Origin: Tetrahymena thermophila SB210
Lineage: Eukaryota > Ciliophora > Oligohymenophorea > Hymenostomatida > Tetrahymenidae
Length of the DNA stretch: 64,000 nt
Direction: 5' to 3'
Assembly (NCBI RefSeq): GCF_000189635.1
Contig: NW_002476192.1
Coordinates: 1-64,000 of the forward strand
Part shown: in pieces, positions 50,429 through 63,461 of the stretch
Layout: every line of letters begins with the position of its first letter
Numbering within the stretch: the first letter of the stretch is position 1
The notes under the pieces: generated by a model
Database searches by the model: none
What the model was told of the DNA's origin: nothing
Seen by the model: the letters and a program-made list of their open reading frames with translations, nothing else
Translations under genes and position numbers: made by a program

Positions 50429-50480
50429 TCAAAAATTTTATTCTATCATTAGAATATTGCAATCATTTTCATCTTAAAAG
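49800..50480. repeat. Degenerate tandem repeat including the 3' end of the large minus-strand gene
   Basis: At least four diverged copies of a unit of roughly 90-180 bp can be aligned by eye. Each has an AAATTAAAATA-type lead, then ACAAAAAGAG (about 49827, 49913, 50083 and, as ATAAAAAGA, 50401). After that come TTTCATAAAA, an A/T stretch, and in some copies ATTAGRATAT...TTTTCATC. The copy at about 50385-50480 holds the TGA stop and last codons of the gene ending at 50429. The others lie beyond it. The alignment is clearest between the copies at 49895 and 50385. Confidence 0.6.
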
Positions 50481-53400
50481 AGATTAGCTTGGCTTGTATT
50501 TATACCAAACCCTTTATCTATGTTAAAGTCATCTATCATTTAGAGCTATTCATTTTAAAAATTTAGTTTTTCTTCACTTTACTAAAATTAAGGAAATAAC
50601 TTTTGAGTAGACTAAATATCTTATGTTTATGTTTAATTATTGATATCTAATTCTTTAGTTTAAGTGTTAGTAGTTTAAAAATTACAGGTATTTTCAACAA
50701 TATAATCTGTATTTAGTTTATTAATAGTATGCTGATCTTAAGACTGAAAACTTGCTTTTGTTTAAGCCTAAGAATTCTAATAATCTTCTTTAGAGTTGCT
50801 ATAAAAAGTATTTTTTATATTGTTTTACTCGCTTTGATCTTTTACAATTTACTCACCTAGAAATTCAACATTTTATTAATCAAATTATTTTTATTAATCA
50901 TTTTCATCATTTTTGATTGGACTGAGTTTTTTGATATCGCTATCATTCAAGTAATTTTTTTTATTTAGAATTCTCTTAGATATTTCTAAATTATTTTAAT
51001 TAGGATTTTCTACTGAATCTATTTAGTTTGGAGAGGCCTCATTTGATGAGTTAAATCTAAATTTGTTATTTTTTTTTTCTGGGGATACTACAAGAGACTA
51101 TTGCAACAATAATTTTTTATTTTAATCTATTTAATTTTAAATTATTTGCTAAATATCCATATTTTAGTCCTCTAATTCTTATTTTTCTTCCTCATCTTCA
51201 TCTTCACTTTCTGTTACATTAGAATCTTCATCGTTTATTTTACTTTCATTTATTTCTTCTATGAGAATAGTTTTGTTGTCATTTTTAATTTAATTTTCTA
51301 TATTGATACTTTAACTTGAATCTACAATAGTGTCTTTTTATTTAATAAAACCTAGCTTTGATTTTTGTGTTTTCATCATTTAATCTTTATTTTTCAAATT
51401 GCTACTATTATTTTTATATTGATTTTATTTTTGAAATTGAATTTCATCTTATTATTCATCATCATCAGGTTCTTCTTATATTCTATCTATGATAGAAGTT
51501 CTTGATTTTATAGAGATTGCGGATAAATTTTTTTCTTTATCTTCAACAGGAGATTATGGACTATTTTTTGCATAGTTATACTATTGAAAAACATTTAATT
51601 ATTTCTGCATTAAATCTTCTTCTGAAGATCTTTTCACTATTAGAGTTAATTATGGTAATGTAATTTTATTTTTTACATCATCAAATTCATTCATTGTTTT
51701 TAAACTGATATTGCTGTTTCCTGTTTAAACGTAGCCATATTTTGGAAGAATTATCATTTGTTGACTTAGAATAAGCATCATTCTTTCTGTGTCAAGAGAA
51801 AATGTGTTACAGATTAAATCGTAATGATTTTGATAAATATAAACAAAGCTCTTTTCACCTGTAATAGAATAAAATTTTTAAGATAACTTTTTTACATGAC
51901 TAGGTTAAATTTATTAAGCCTATGGTACTTCATTGATAAATCTTAGGCCTATACTCTTAAATGATACAAGAGAGAGCAAAACAGCTTCCTGCTTTTCAAT
52001 GTCCAAACCAATTACTAATGAATCAGATATTGGTATAAACTAAAGAATTTCTTCTTATATATTTTCATAAAATTAATTATTATTCTTCTTTTTATTTTGT
52101 TTAATATTTTTGTTATTCTGTCCCTACTACACTTTTATACTAATGTACCTTTGCTGGATCGAAAAATCAGATTTTACAATTTAAACAGATATCTGTCTCT
52201 TAAAATAAGAGATATACTTAAGCCTTTAATCTATGATAAAATATTCAGTAGTTCTTTCTTACAAAAACTCATACTTGGGCTGCTCTTTTGTGGCACTTTC
52301 CTTTTTTTCTTCTTCTTCTTCAGATTCTACATTTGAATTTGCTTTTTATTTATTTAAATTTTCTTGATCATCTTCATCTTATTCAGAACATTCAGGAATG
52401 TTAAGGTCATCATATTCATCATCAGAAATACTATCGTAATCAAACTATTTATAATCATTGGATGAAATATCATAACTAAATATTTATGCCTTTCCAACAC
52501 TATTTTTCAAATCATCTATCCTGACGTACTTTTTTTAATCATCGTTGTTGTTGTTAATACTTTCTCCAGCTTCTAAACTAGAAAAAAATTGAAATTTTTG
52601 ACTATTTCCAACATTATTTTCGTTTTAACTATCAAATAATAAGTACATCTCCTTCATATCTAATTATCCTACAGAAGTATTTTCTGCACCTCCATAAATA
52701 AGTATGGTAGATTATTCTAAATAAGAGAGATTTAAGTAATTTATATCTCTTCCTGTAAATTAAGGTAAGCTGCAAATTAAGTTACCTTGTATTTATTTAG
52801 GATTAGTTGGGTTTCCTACAAGCTTAACAAATATATATTTGAGTATAGATTAAGGTAAGGCCTCAGAAGGCTAAGTAGGATACTTAACAACAGAGTAGAA
52901 TCCTCCTTGATATTTAGTTAAACCCACCACTGAACTCATCTCCATTGTAACTTTTTCATTTACCTTGAATGTCTTTTTGAATTCCAAAAGCAAAGACTTA
53001 CCACCAAGATACAACGTAGAGCCTGGGTTGTCATAAGTGTAGTAAAACTCTTGCTTATTTTGTTATGGAGATTTATCATATTTATTCTATTTTTAGCTTT
53101 CAGAAAATTGCTCTGATTACAAAGGAGAGAAATATTACAATTGTGGGAAATATATGTCCATTTTATTCTTTAGCATGATTTGATGAATTAAATCAAGTAG
53201 TTATGTTGCACTAAATCTTTCATCTTCATTAAATTTAAGCATTTTTATGAAAATATCTTGTACATATTTAGGATAAGGAAGATTGCTGATTGCCATTGAA
53301 AGCTTTACTTAAGATCCACTATCAATTTTATTAAATCCTTTTATTTTCTTTAAGCTAGCATATTATAAAAATATCAAACCAATTGAAAATATGTTAGCCT

Positions 53401-56400
53401 TATGGATATTGTAGTTAATATCATTAAAACATAATCCATCCTCATGCGCTTTAAGTAGCTAAGGAGGCAAGTAATCTGCGTAGATGGCATTTTCTTTCAC
53501 AATTTACTCCTTTATTTCACTATTAATTGTAGTAAAAGTGTTCTCATGATAAAAGTTTAAAGGTGAAAAAAATTTTCCTTCTTTAACAATAATTAATGTG
53601 TGAGGAGATACTTCTTTCAGGTAAAATTTATTTTAATGCAACTGATGCAAGCAAATTAATACATTTTTTATACTGTTAATAAGATCATAGACTCTAGCAG
53701 TTAAAAAAGTAGTCTTCTTTTTTGCTTTCGGAGTATCTTGGACTAATAATTTTTTACTTAATCTTTTTGAGAGTCTTTAGGTTAAACTACTCTTTCTTGA
53801 AGGAGTTTTATCTTAATTTTCTTAATTTTCAGGCTTTTATACCGAAGATCTCCTCGAATTGTTTTAAGTAGATTATTCGATTAATTTTTTCTTCTTTTTA
53901 TGGCTTAAGTTTATTGACTGGAGCAATTTCTGCTTTACCTTACTTTTCTGTGATTGTAAATTTGCAATAACTTCAGCCATACTTAGACCTACGTCTTCAT
54001 TTGAGTAAATCAAATTCAGTTTTATAGAAGAAGTACTGGGCTCAAAAGCAAAAAAGGCTTCTTTAACTGTAGCTATCCTTCCTTGCAGCTAGTTTGATGA
54101 AAGAAATTTTAGAGATTCATAAATATCATCAATTTTTTCAGTGGAATTGTTGATAGCTCTTGATAATATCTTAAATTCTATATTAGGAAAAGAAGATCTT
54201 GTTGCTGAATATATGATTGTATCTCCAAATTGAGTAACAATTTAATCAATTGTATATCTATTTATTTTGAGTTTTTATTTTTAGCTCATACTTAGGTTAG
54301 TTTTCGAAGAAAGACTTAAGCTATTTAACTGAACAAATGATTGAGAGGAATAGTTTAGCAAATTCTGATTCTTCTTGGCCTTAACATACCTTATAGGAAT
54401 TTTAGATATTCTATCATACTTTCCTAAGTATGAAACGATTTCATACTCTTGATAGGTAACTATGCCCGTTTCTTCATTTATAATAAATGTGCAATAATAA
54501 AATTAATTAGTATCAGCATGTTTTCTCATATAAAGAAGCGAGTTTTCGTAGAAGGCGACATTTATATTTTTTTCAATGACTCCTTTAATCATTTATTCAA
54601 CAGCAGTTTTATTTGTAAAAAATAATGTAATCTAACGTAAATCTACTTATACCAGATTTATTCCAACTAACTCAGCATTTTAGCAATTTTCTTTAGAAAA
54701 AATAATAACCTACCCAGATTCTTTTAGAGGCAAGTAAAAATTCTACTTGCTAAAGGTTTCCTCTTCCATTTAGCAAGAGGACCATACATTTTTATCTGTG
54801 TTATACACATTCATAATAATGTTTTTTATGTTTTTTTCTTCTCCTTTCTCTGCAACGAAAGATAAATTAATAGGTATGCTGTTAGTCCTTGTAATTTTTA
54901 TGATTTAACCTAGACTCTTAGTTGAAGAAATAGGCTTAAATTCTAAAAAGCTTTTTTAGCTCATCATAGCATTTTTCATTTCTTCTACATTTTCAAATTC
55001 TAGAATACTGCTATTTTTATTTATAAAGGCATCATTATATTTTTGGTTAGCTAATACTTGATTGATATTGATATTAACTACATTTTTATGCATCTATTCT
55101 TCTTTCTTTTTATCAAAAAATTCCTCACTCTAATTCCAACTCCAAAAAATAAATTTTTTTTGATCATTAGAATCTGTTAAGAATCCCTAAATTATTGTTT
55201 TAAATAAATTAATTAATTAAATGATAATTTTACAAACTAAAGCTTACTTTTTGACTAATGTAATCAAGTTCTTTAATCTCTTAATTTACTTTCAAATCTT
55301 TAAGGAAATACTTGAAGCATTTATTTGTAGGCAAACCATTATACTGACCACCAATTAAATATATGTAGTTACCTTTTTTAAACATATTTGAAGGGATATA
55401 GTGGCGTGGAAGTTCAATTAACTCTTGGATTTCAATTGAAATAAAAGGCCTCGAACTCATAACATACTAAATCATATTTTTAAACTCGTAAAAATTCAAT
55501 TTTCCATTATCATTCTCATCAAAGCAGCTTATTATTGTAGAGAAATCTAATGCTTAGTTATTTGCAGCTTCTTTTATTTTATTTTCAAATGAAAAATGCA
55601 AAAAATCATCTGCACTTATAAACTCTTCCCCTTTTTTATCGAGAACTTCAAAAGCTTCCATAATATCTAGTTCTTCTTCGTTTTTTACACCTTACATTTT
55701 ACAAAGAGCATCTGATATAGATTTGATTATGCTTAAACTTTTATTATCTAAACACTTCTTTCTCAAGTTAATTTTAGAAATAAAGAGGTCAGATGTATCA
55801 GTTATTTCAAATATAAAATATAGGTAATCTCCAGAACAGTAGGATTATTTAATAGAGACTTTATTGTCTAAATTAATACTTTCATAAATTCTATAGCCAA
55901 ATGCCCATTTAGTGTAGAAAGAATAAACAATAATTTCACATCCATTGTTAATATAATAGCAAAAAGAAATTTAATTTTTTTATTGATTCGGTCTTATCAA
56001 CCCCAATTTATTATCATAGCTTATTGAATTATCATATTATTTTTTAATTTCCTAAGCTCCAAATTCAAGAATCATATCAGAGCCCTTTAAAATACAATAA
56101 AGCATATATCTAAGACAAAAATAGTTAAATTATTTAAATTAAAGAATTTAAAAAGAAATAATACCTTATATCATTATCAACTTATATAATTGAAGGAGCA
56201 GAAAGCTTAGAAGAAATAATAGATTTTTTATTTGCTTCTTCTATTGAATTTATGTCCATAGAAGACATCAGAGATAAAATTGTAATGGCAAATTATTATA
56301 AATCACTACTTTTTCTAAAAGCAAATTCTTTGTATTTAGTGTTTCTTCTATTGTAAGAATTATTTGATAAGCTGATATCGAGTAAAGCTTTTTAAATATA

Positions 56401-57868
56401 ATGGCCATCCTTTTCCATTTACTTGTTGATATAAATATTAGAGGGATTGATACCACCATGAGTAAATTTAATTTCTGAAAAATAATACAACAAATTTAAG
56501 ATATCTGTAAACATCTATTTAAAACTAGATTAATTCATTTAAGGCTAATCAGTTTTAATTTGATTAGCTATCATCTATTAAATTGACATCTCGTGATAGT
56601 TAAACTCACTAAAGATATAATACCTCATATACTTTGGACTTATCCTAAAATTAAAATCTTAGACCTTTACAAGATTAGTATTTTCCAATTTCGAGTAAAA
56701 TACAAAAGTATCTAAATCAAAATTCGATTTCTCCATATCTTTAGAAAAAATAATTTTCAGTTTAGTCATTTCTCCAGTATTGTATTCTACTATGATGTTT
56801 ATGCTTCCTCCCACTTAATTGCTATTGAACTAACTTTTGCTGTACCCAATAAATTTAAGTCTATTTTTTCATCATAATTTAAATTAAATAAATTTATAAT
56901 AAAAAACAAGTTTCATTTAAAAATAATTAAAAAAATAGAAATAAATTTATTTTATTTTTATTAAAAATGTTATTTAAATTATGATAAAAATTTTATTTAT
57001 CTTTAAAACATGTTAAATAATAATTTTTATTTATTTTTTTGCTTTTATTAATTTTAAAGTGGTAATTTAGTTTTTAATAAAATCGATGAAATAGATAAAA
57101 ATTTCTTTAAAAATTTTCAAAAATTAAGAAAGAATAAAGCGAATAAATGAATAAAATATGTAATTTTACTTCACCCAATATTTTTTCGTGTCTTTTATAT
57201 GGGATAAAAAATCTCTTAAAAGCTAAAATATGCTATTGACTACATTTTTTTCTAAGTTCAACTCACTCAATTATTGCTTGATAACTGTTTCTTATTTCGT
57301 CCTCTACTCCTCAATTTGTATTAGTATATGTGTGGATATATTTTAATTCTAAAAGTCAAGCCTATTTCTAGATTTAAATAAATTTACTTTCCTTTCAAAA
57401 ATTAACAAATTAATTTTATAGATACTCAGTGCTTTATTTGATTTCATTTATTTCGTTGTTTGATTAACTTATAAATTAGTTTGCTTCATTTTTTGTTTTA
57501 TTTTTTTTTAATTCCATTAATTTTGATTTTTTCCTTTGCTATGGAATAGTATCTTCTGCATCTTAATCATTAGCCTATTTTAAATAGAAATTTTAATGCT
57601 TTACTTGAATCATTATTTATGTATGATTTCATACGATTTACATAATATTTTCTAATGAATGACACAAATAAATTACTTAAAAAAATTATTTAGCAGTATC
57701 TGCTATGGTAAATTAAAAGTTTCAAAAGTTTATTTTTACTTTCTTAGTTTATTGTGTTATATCTTCATATTCTTCTTTATCAGCTTATTCTTACAACTTT
57801 TTAATTGTTGATCTTTTTTTATGAATTGCACCTACTTTTATAGATCCTTATCTCACGCAATTTCCCAT
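50429..57868 (-). CDS. Giant degenerate CDPK-like protein: two kinase-like domains, EF-hands, Kelch-like segments
   Basis: Starts MGNCVRQGSIKVGAIHKKRS at 57868 (N-myristoylation-type MGNC). Introns at 57575-57739 and 56861-57169 join in phase. Kinase-like domain 1 (about 57190-56230) begins KYWVKLKFIGYSKSQF; its catalytic loop reads THGGINPSNIYI and DFG is DIS. Then come EF-hands, one degenerate (LDKKGEEFISADDF) and one canonical (DENDNGKLNFYE, about 55524-55486). A Kelch-like strand (NYIYLIGGQYNGLP) follows. Kinase-like domain 2 (about 54240-53180) has loop YLKEVSPHT without the catalytic Asp, YLPPQLL for APE and NIHKANIFSIGLIFLQY for DxWSxG, with a basic insertion (KTPSRKSSLTQRLSKRLSKK). 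Another Kelch-like strand (STILIYGGAEN) precedes an acidic, Q/N-rich tail ending IEQNF, TGA 50431-50429. About 2,200 residues. Both kinase folds look inactive, suggesting a calcium-responsive scaffold. One gene is favoured by continuous frames, but a split cannot be excluded. Confidence 0.7.
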
Positions 57869-58653
57869 GAGAATAACACTTTATATAACGTTTAAATAAT
57901 ATTTATAATGTTTTCTGATTAGATGTATTTATTTATATTTATGTTAAGTTGGCGATAGTGGCTTGAAAAGTTAACTTATGCGTTTGATTTTCTATTTTAT
58001 AATTTATTACAACTGATTATGAAAAAATTTAATTAGTATTTGAAGACAGGTTTTTAATACATTACAAAAAAAGTAGATAATATATTAAGTATAGATATGC
58101 TGAAGTAAAAAGAGTATTATTTCATTACTCAAAAGTGAGGATATTTATTCATTTATTAGCTATAAAATCCTAATATATATTTTTATTAAGAGAAAATTAT
58201 TACAACCAAACAATTTTTACCATCCGTTAATATACTTATAATCAATCATTTTGAATACAATTTAAATTACAAATATTTCATTTCATAAATGTGAGTATTT
58301 AAATAAAGTAAAATCATAAATTTTTAAATTATTATTAAGATAATTACTTGAAGAAGAAGGAAGGAGAAGAAGAAAAAATAATATAAATTGAACTCAATTA
58401 ATTAAAATAAGAAGAATGACAAATATATTATTAAATTAATTAATTATTTTTTTATTTACATTTTAGCTTTGCAAAAGTTACTTGAAAATATTGTTTCATG
58501 AATTCGTAATTTATTAATTAATTAATATACTGATAAGAACTATTTTGAAGGAAGGAAAAGCTAATAATTGTTTTTTTGTTAGATAGATAGTTAGTTAGTT
58601 AATTTATTGATTAAGATATAAATAATGTGGATGTGTGTGGTAATTAAAATCTT
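57869..58653. other. Intergenic region, no gene seen
   Basis: About 790 bp of AT-rich DNA upstream of the giant minus-strand gene and downstream of the zinc-finger gene. It has a GAAGGA/GAAGAA purine-rich run at about 58350-58378 and an AGTT/AGAT run near 58580-58602. No frame was recognised. Confidence 0.55.
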
Positions 58654-61313
58654 TCAAAATTATGATGTTTGTGCTTAGTTGTAATAATAATATTGTTAGT
58701 ATAGGTTTTAGGAATAAGCATTATTATTTTTAAATAGAACCTTTAAAATTTATAGGATTATATTTTTAGGAAAGTTATATACTTTACTTGTATCAGTAAA
58801 TTAAGAAAAAATAGGAAAACATTTAACAAATCCCCCATATTATATTGAGTTCATCATATATTCATAAATAGACAAAAAGTCTTAGAGCATATCAAAATAC
58901 TATCCAGATTTTTTTATTGAAAGAATACGAAGCAAATAGCTCATAAAGTATACCATCTCCTAATAGAAATCCCTACTTACATATTTTGAAAGGATTTTTA
59001 AGCAATAAGCTAATCTCAGTCCGATTCCCTAAATTTCTTCATTTTTTAATTCTTAATCAAGGTTTTTCACATAATGTAATTGTTTTTTAAGAGGTTCCAA
59101 TAAAAAGGAACTATTTTGATTAACATCTGGATAATCATCTACATAATCCTTCACTTTTTCTACTTCCTACTTGCCTTTTTTCTTTTTACTTTATTTTTTT
59201 TTATTATTTTATGATAGACTATTATTGTCATCGTTTTTGTTAGAACCTATTTAAATTATAGAATCCTCTAAGTTTTCTAACACTATTTAGTTACTTAATT
59301 CCTCTCCTAGTTCCTCTGAGCTTAATTATATTTCCTTAACTAAATCGTATAGATATGTTGGCTAAAACACATTTAATTCGCTAACTTTTTTCTTATCAAC
59401 TTTTTACAATTTGAGGTTCCTTTATTATTTTTTAATCTCTGCCAAAGCAAGCTGTTTATTAATACTCTTCTAAATCATTTATTCCACACTTCCATACGTT
59501 CTCCTTATTGCCACTACATTTTTTTTCTTTTTTGGTCTTCCAGGCCCTTTCTTTTGTTGCACTTCTTCACTATTCTCTTCTTAATTGTACATTTAAAGTG
59601 CATCTTCGTTTTATATTTCTTCTTCAGCTCCATTAATTTTTACATTAGCATTAACTTTAGACCCTGTTTTTGTTTTTTCCTTGTTGTTGTGCTTTTTACT
59701 TTATAATTTGCCTATTTCGATTTCTTATTCTTCTTCTTCTTCATCTGCCTATTAATCTTTTGTTCTTTCAAATTTCTTCTGCTGTTGTTTGTTTTTCAAT
59801 AGTTTCTTTATTTGATTCTAGTTCACTAATCCAGGCTTAATTAGATGCATATACTTTTCTACATAAATTTCTTTCACCCTTTTAGAGCTATTTCTTTTTT
59901 ATTTATACAACTCTTCTTATTAGTTATCTGAAATTGTATTTATGCTTTCTTGATCACTTTAATTTTCTTCAACATCTTCTTCTTCTTCATCATCAATATA
60001 TGATTATGAGGAATTTTATGCTAAGTTTTTTAAATCCGACTTATTTTGTTTAGTTTATATTTTACCATCTTTGCTCTTAGATTCTATTTAAATCTTATTT
60101 TTTGAAGTTCTCTTTCTCTTTTCATCTTATACTTTCTATTTATTTTATAATTTTTATTTAGAACTTGTTGATCCTGATACTGACTATTCATCATCACACT
60201 ATGAATTGATTTCTTATCCTTCCTCATCTTTTATTTGTTAATCTGATCTTGCTTCACTTTCTGACTATTCAGATTACCCATCTTACTTTTCATTCTTACT
60301 TTTGGCCTCTATAATAATATTAGCAAAACTTAATAAAAGCTATCAATCAAATATAAACACTGTTTTTTTATAAACTAAAATATATACATACCTTGCAATT
60401 TTAAAAGTCTTTTTCTTTCCTTGTCAGCTAATACATACAACTTATCCTATCCTAAATTTTCATGTTTTGTTTTTAAATGAGTGTATAAAGCTTAATATGA
60501 CCCATAGAGTCTTCCACATTTGGGTACTTTGCATTTATATTCCTTCAGGATATCTATCGCTTTTCTTCTATATATTTTTTTCCTACCATTCTCATCTCTT
60601 TCTGTTTCACTCTAATTGTCTTCTTCAACGCCATTTTCATCTTCTGTTTGATTACTACTTTAATTAGAGTTTTCTAAGTTAACAGAATTTTCATTTTATG
60701 AATCTTCTACTTGCTCTGACCCTTCTTAATCATCATCTGAACCTCCGCTCTGCATTTAGCCTGAATTTTCTGAATCTGTTTGTATTTGACTTTATTCAAT
60801 AGATTATCCATCTTCCTTATCAGCGCTATTACTGCTCTCTGCTTCTGAAACAGAATTATTTGAAGATAATTATTCAGAATCTTCTTATTCACTTTCATCA
60901 TTATCAGTCTAATCACTACTATTGCTATTCATTTCAGGGCTTGAATTTTCTTCGTTTTATTCTAACTAAGAGGAAACTTCTGATTGCTAAGCGCTTTCTG
61001 CTTCTTAAGAGACTGACTGATTAGTCTCAGATGCATTACTATTTTCTGAATTATCATATTTATCAATTTACTAAGAATCCGATATTTCTTAGTCATGCTC
61101 TGAAGGATAGTATTCTTCGGAATTATTTCCATTCTGTTTGGCTGATTTTTTTTTTTAAATTTTTTTTCTAGGCATCTTTTTATCCTGCTGCTGCTCTTTC
61201 TAATTAGCTTTTATCTTATTTTTAAGACTTGCTTTCTATTTTAAAACCTTTTGTTTTAAAATATTTATTTTCTTAGCTTTACTTGGTGAATTATTTGAAA
61301 CCTTTTTCTTCAT
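58654..61313 (-). CDS. Nuclear protein with C2H2 zinc finger and AT-hook
   Basis: Starts MKKKVSNNSPSKAKKINILK at 61313. A basic N terminus is followed by a very acidic Ser/Glu/Asp/Gln stretch (about 61150-60650). A single C2H2 finger then follows at about 60545-60455: CKVPKC, twelve residues, then HLKTKH, with zinc ligands in C-x4-C-x12-H-x4-H spacing. After an intron near 60392-60310 comes another charged region and KKGPGRPKKKKN (about 59560-59515), a good AT-hook (GRP core with flanking Lys) for the minor groove of AT-rich DNA. The C-terminal part is helical (GIGLRLAYCLKILSKYVSRD, FYQEMVYFMSYLLRIL). The stop is taken as TGA 58656-58654, but the last roughly 60 codons look less convincing and the true 3' end may differ by splicing. 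Probably a transcription or chromatin factor. Confidence 0.75.
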
Positions 61314-62038
61314 TATTTAATTTTCTGTGTTTCAATAATTAATCTCTTTATTAGCGCTAAGGGGATATTTTTTAAAAAGCAATTTAGTATATATGCAAAT
61401 ATATATATATAAATATATCTTATTAATTGACAAATGACTATTGTTATATATTGAAATCCATTTATTTTAATGTTATTCTTATTCAAAAATCCTACAATCT
61501 TAATTTCAAGGGAAATGTATTCTCTTATTCATCTTATTCTTCTATACAATTTAAATTATTCACTAATTGATTGAAAATTTATTTTCTTAAATTAATTTTA
61601 CCAGATTTATTTAAGTTTTCCATGAAAATTCAAATGCATTTTAATTATATTAGCTTTTAATAAACATTTTGGTAATTCATTATGATTTACTTAACAACAA
61701 ATAAAAGAATAATTAAATAAAGATCGATTTGAATATTTTAATATAAGAATAACCAAATTTAACTCTGCTTGCTTAACATAAAAAAATGAAGTGACTCTAA
61801 GTTATAATACTATAATAAAATTAATTGTTTGAATGCATTATTTATTTATTTGTGTTTAATATTAAATTATAAATATTTTGCTTTATAAAGTATTTTTTTT
61901 ATTTATTTATTTATTTATTTATTTAATTATTGAGTATAATTATTTGTGTTTTATAATTCATGTTTTAAGTAAATGTTTTATTTTTTAGTTGTTTGATTTA
62001 TTTATTTTTTTTGTATGCTAACCTAATTATTCAATTAA
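61314..62038. other. Intergenic region, no gene seen
   Basis: About 725 bp of AT-rich DNA between two minus-strand genes. It contains a TA-rich run near 61386-61420 and the TTTA microsatellite at about 61898-61926. No frame or RNA gene was recognised. Confidence 0.55.
61898..61926. repeat. TTTA microsatellite
   Basis: Seven tandem TTTA units, the same simple repeat as at 19390-19450. Confidence 0.9.
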
Positions 62039-63461
62039 TCATGGATACTTTTCTTCAAGACCCTTAAAAAAAGGATGTTATAATGCTTCGTCAGCAGTTA
62101 TTCTATTTTCGGGAAGATATTGTAAACACTTAGTTATTAAATCCATTAAGTTGTCAATATCCTTTATGTAAAAGAACATTTTTCTAAGATTTTAAGGTTC
62201 GTATGTCTAAAATTCATCAAATATTTTCTTATCAAATGGTACTCTTTCAGAGAATTTTTAAAATTCTTCCTTAGTGGGAGATCCTAGAACCTTGAATATA
62301 GAGAAAAGCTAATCTCCTTCAGTTTTACCTTGGAACAAAGGGAATGTAGTGACAAGTTCTCCTAAAATGCACCCAAAAGCTTTTTAAAAGAAAAATAAGT
62401 AAAAATCAATTATAATGCTAATGAATTTATTTAATTACACCACATATCAATTTTCTAATTATATTTTGTTATACAAAGAATCAATTCAGGAGCTCTATAA
62501 TAACGAGAAACTATATAGGGAGTATTTTTTCCTTTTTCATCTATATACTTAGAACCACCTTTAATCATTAAAACAATTTTTTAATGTCTATTTATTTTAT
62601 AAATTTAATATACCAAAATCGCATATTTTCACTTTGCCGTCATCATTCAAAAGTATATTATCTCTATATTTTATATATTAAAAGCATCACTTAAAAGGTA
62701 TAAATAAATAAATGTTCTTACGGTTTTAAGTCACGATGAGCAATGCCTTTTGAGTGAATATATTACAGACCTTTAAGTATTTGGTAGGCATATTCCTATT
62801 GATTTAATTATAATTCACTATTTCATTCAACAATTCAAATTTAATAAACTTCATACTTTTACAGTCTGCTCTGGTATTACTTTTTTGCTTTTATTGAATT
62901 TAGAAATGTGATCTTCCAAATTATTTTCCATATATTCAAAAACAATATTTTGGATTAGCTTATTATCATCTGTTTTAGAATAATACAAATCCTTTTATAA
63001 AAATAAAATATTTAAGTATGTATGATATTTCAACCAAAACTGTCTATTTTAAGCATAAATAAATTAATTCAAATCTATTTTACAATCATTTTCACTACAT
63101 AATCGCAGTCCTTAATGTCTAAAAGAATTTCGTATTCTCTACTTAGCTTTTTGCCAACTTTCTAAATACGCTTTAGAGCAACAGTCCTTTGGTTGTTGTT
63201 ATCATATGCTTCAAATACATATCCTATAAACATAATTTTAATGAATAAGTTTGTTAATTTATTTATTGTTTCTTTATCATAATACTCATTAAGTAGCAAG
63301 GTTTGATAATGATAATAATTATATAAAGAAGCATAATGAAATTTTTAAAATTGTAAATAAATACAAACATTAATGATGCTTGCTACAGCTTTAAAATATT
63401 TATTACCAAAAGAACCTGAACCTATAACTCTTTTTATTTCATAATTGGGTAAAGGAATCAT
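62039..63461 (-). CDS. GSK3-like CMGC protein kinase
   Basis: Ser/Thr kinase. Starts MIPLPNYEIKRVIGSGSFG at 63461. An intron of about 165 bp (63230-63400 region) then joins the glycine loop to YVFEAYDNNNQRTVALKRI, giving the VALK lysine. Next come YEILLDIKDCDYVVKM, EYMENNLEDHI, GLQYIHSKGIAHRDLKP (catalytic loop, intron near 62718-62660), DNILLNDDGKVKICDFG and TPYIVSRYYRAPELIL. The latter is the CMGC activation-loop signature closest to GSK3, including the Tyr that is phosphorylated in that family. Then FGCILGELVTTFPLFQG, FSIFKVLGSPTKEEFQKF and QYLPENRITADEALQHPFF, ending GLEEKYP with TGA 62041-62039. Short introns are scattered through it. No N- or C-terminal extensions, so it is a bare kinase domain of about 340 residues. 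GSK3-like is likely; CDK or MAPK seems less likely because of the SRYYRAPE context. Confidence 0.88.

Noticed and set aside
56861-57868. Separate small gene upstream of the giant minus-strand gene
   Set aside because: The donor at 57169 and acceptor at 56862-56861 match in phase, and the joined sequence (YWVKLKFIGYSKSQF) starts a kinase-like N-lobe that otherwise lacks an ATG.
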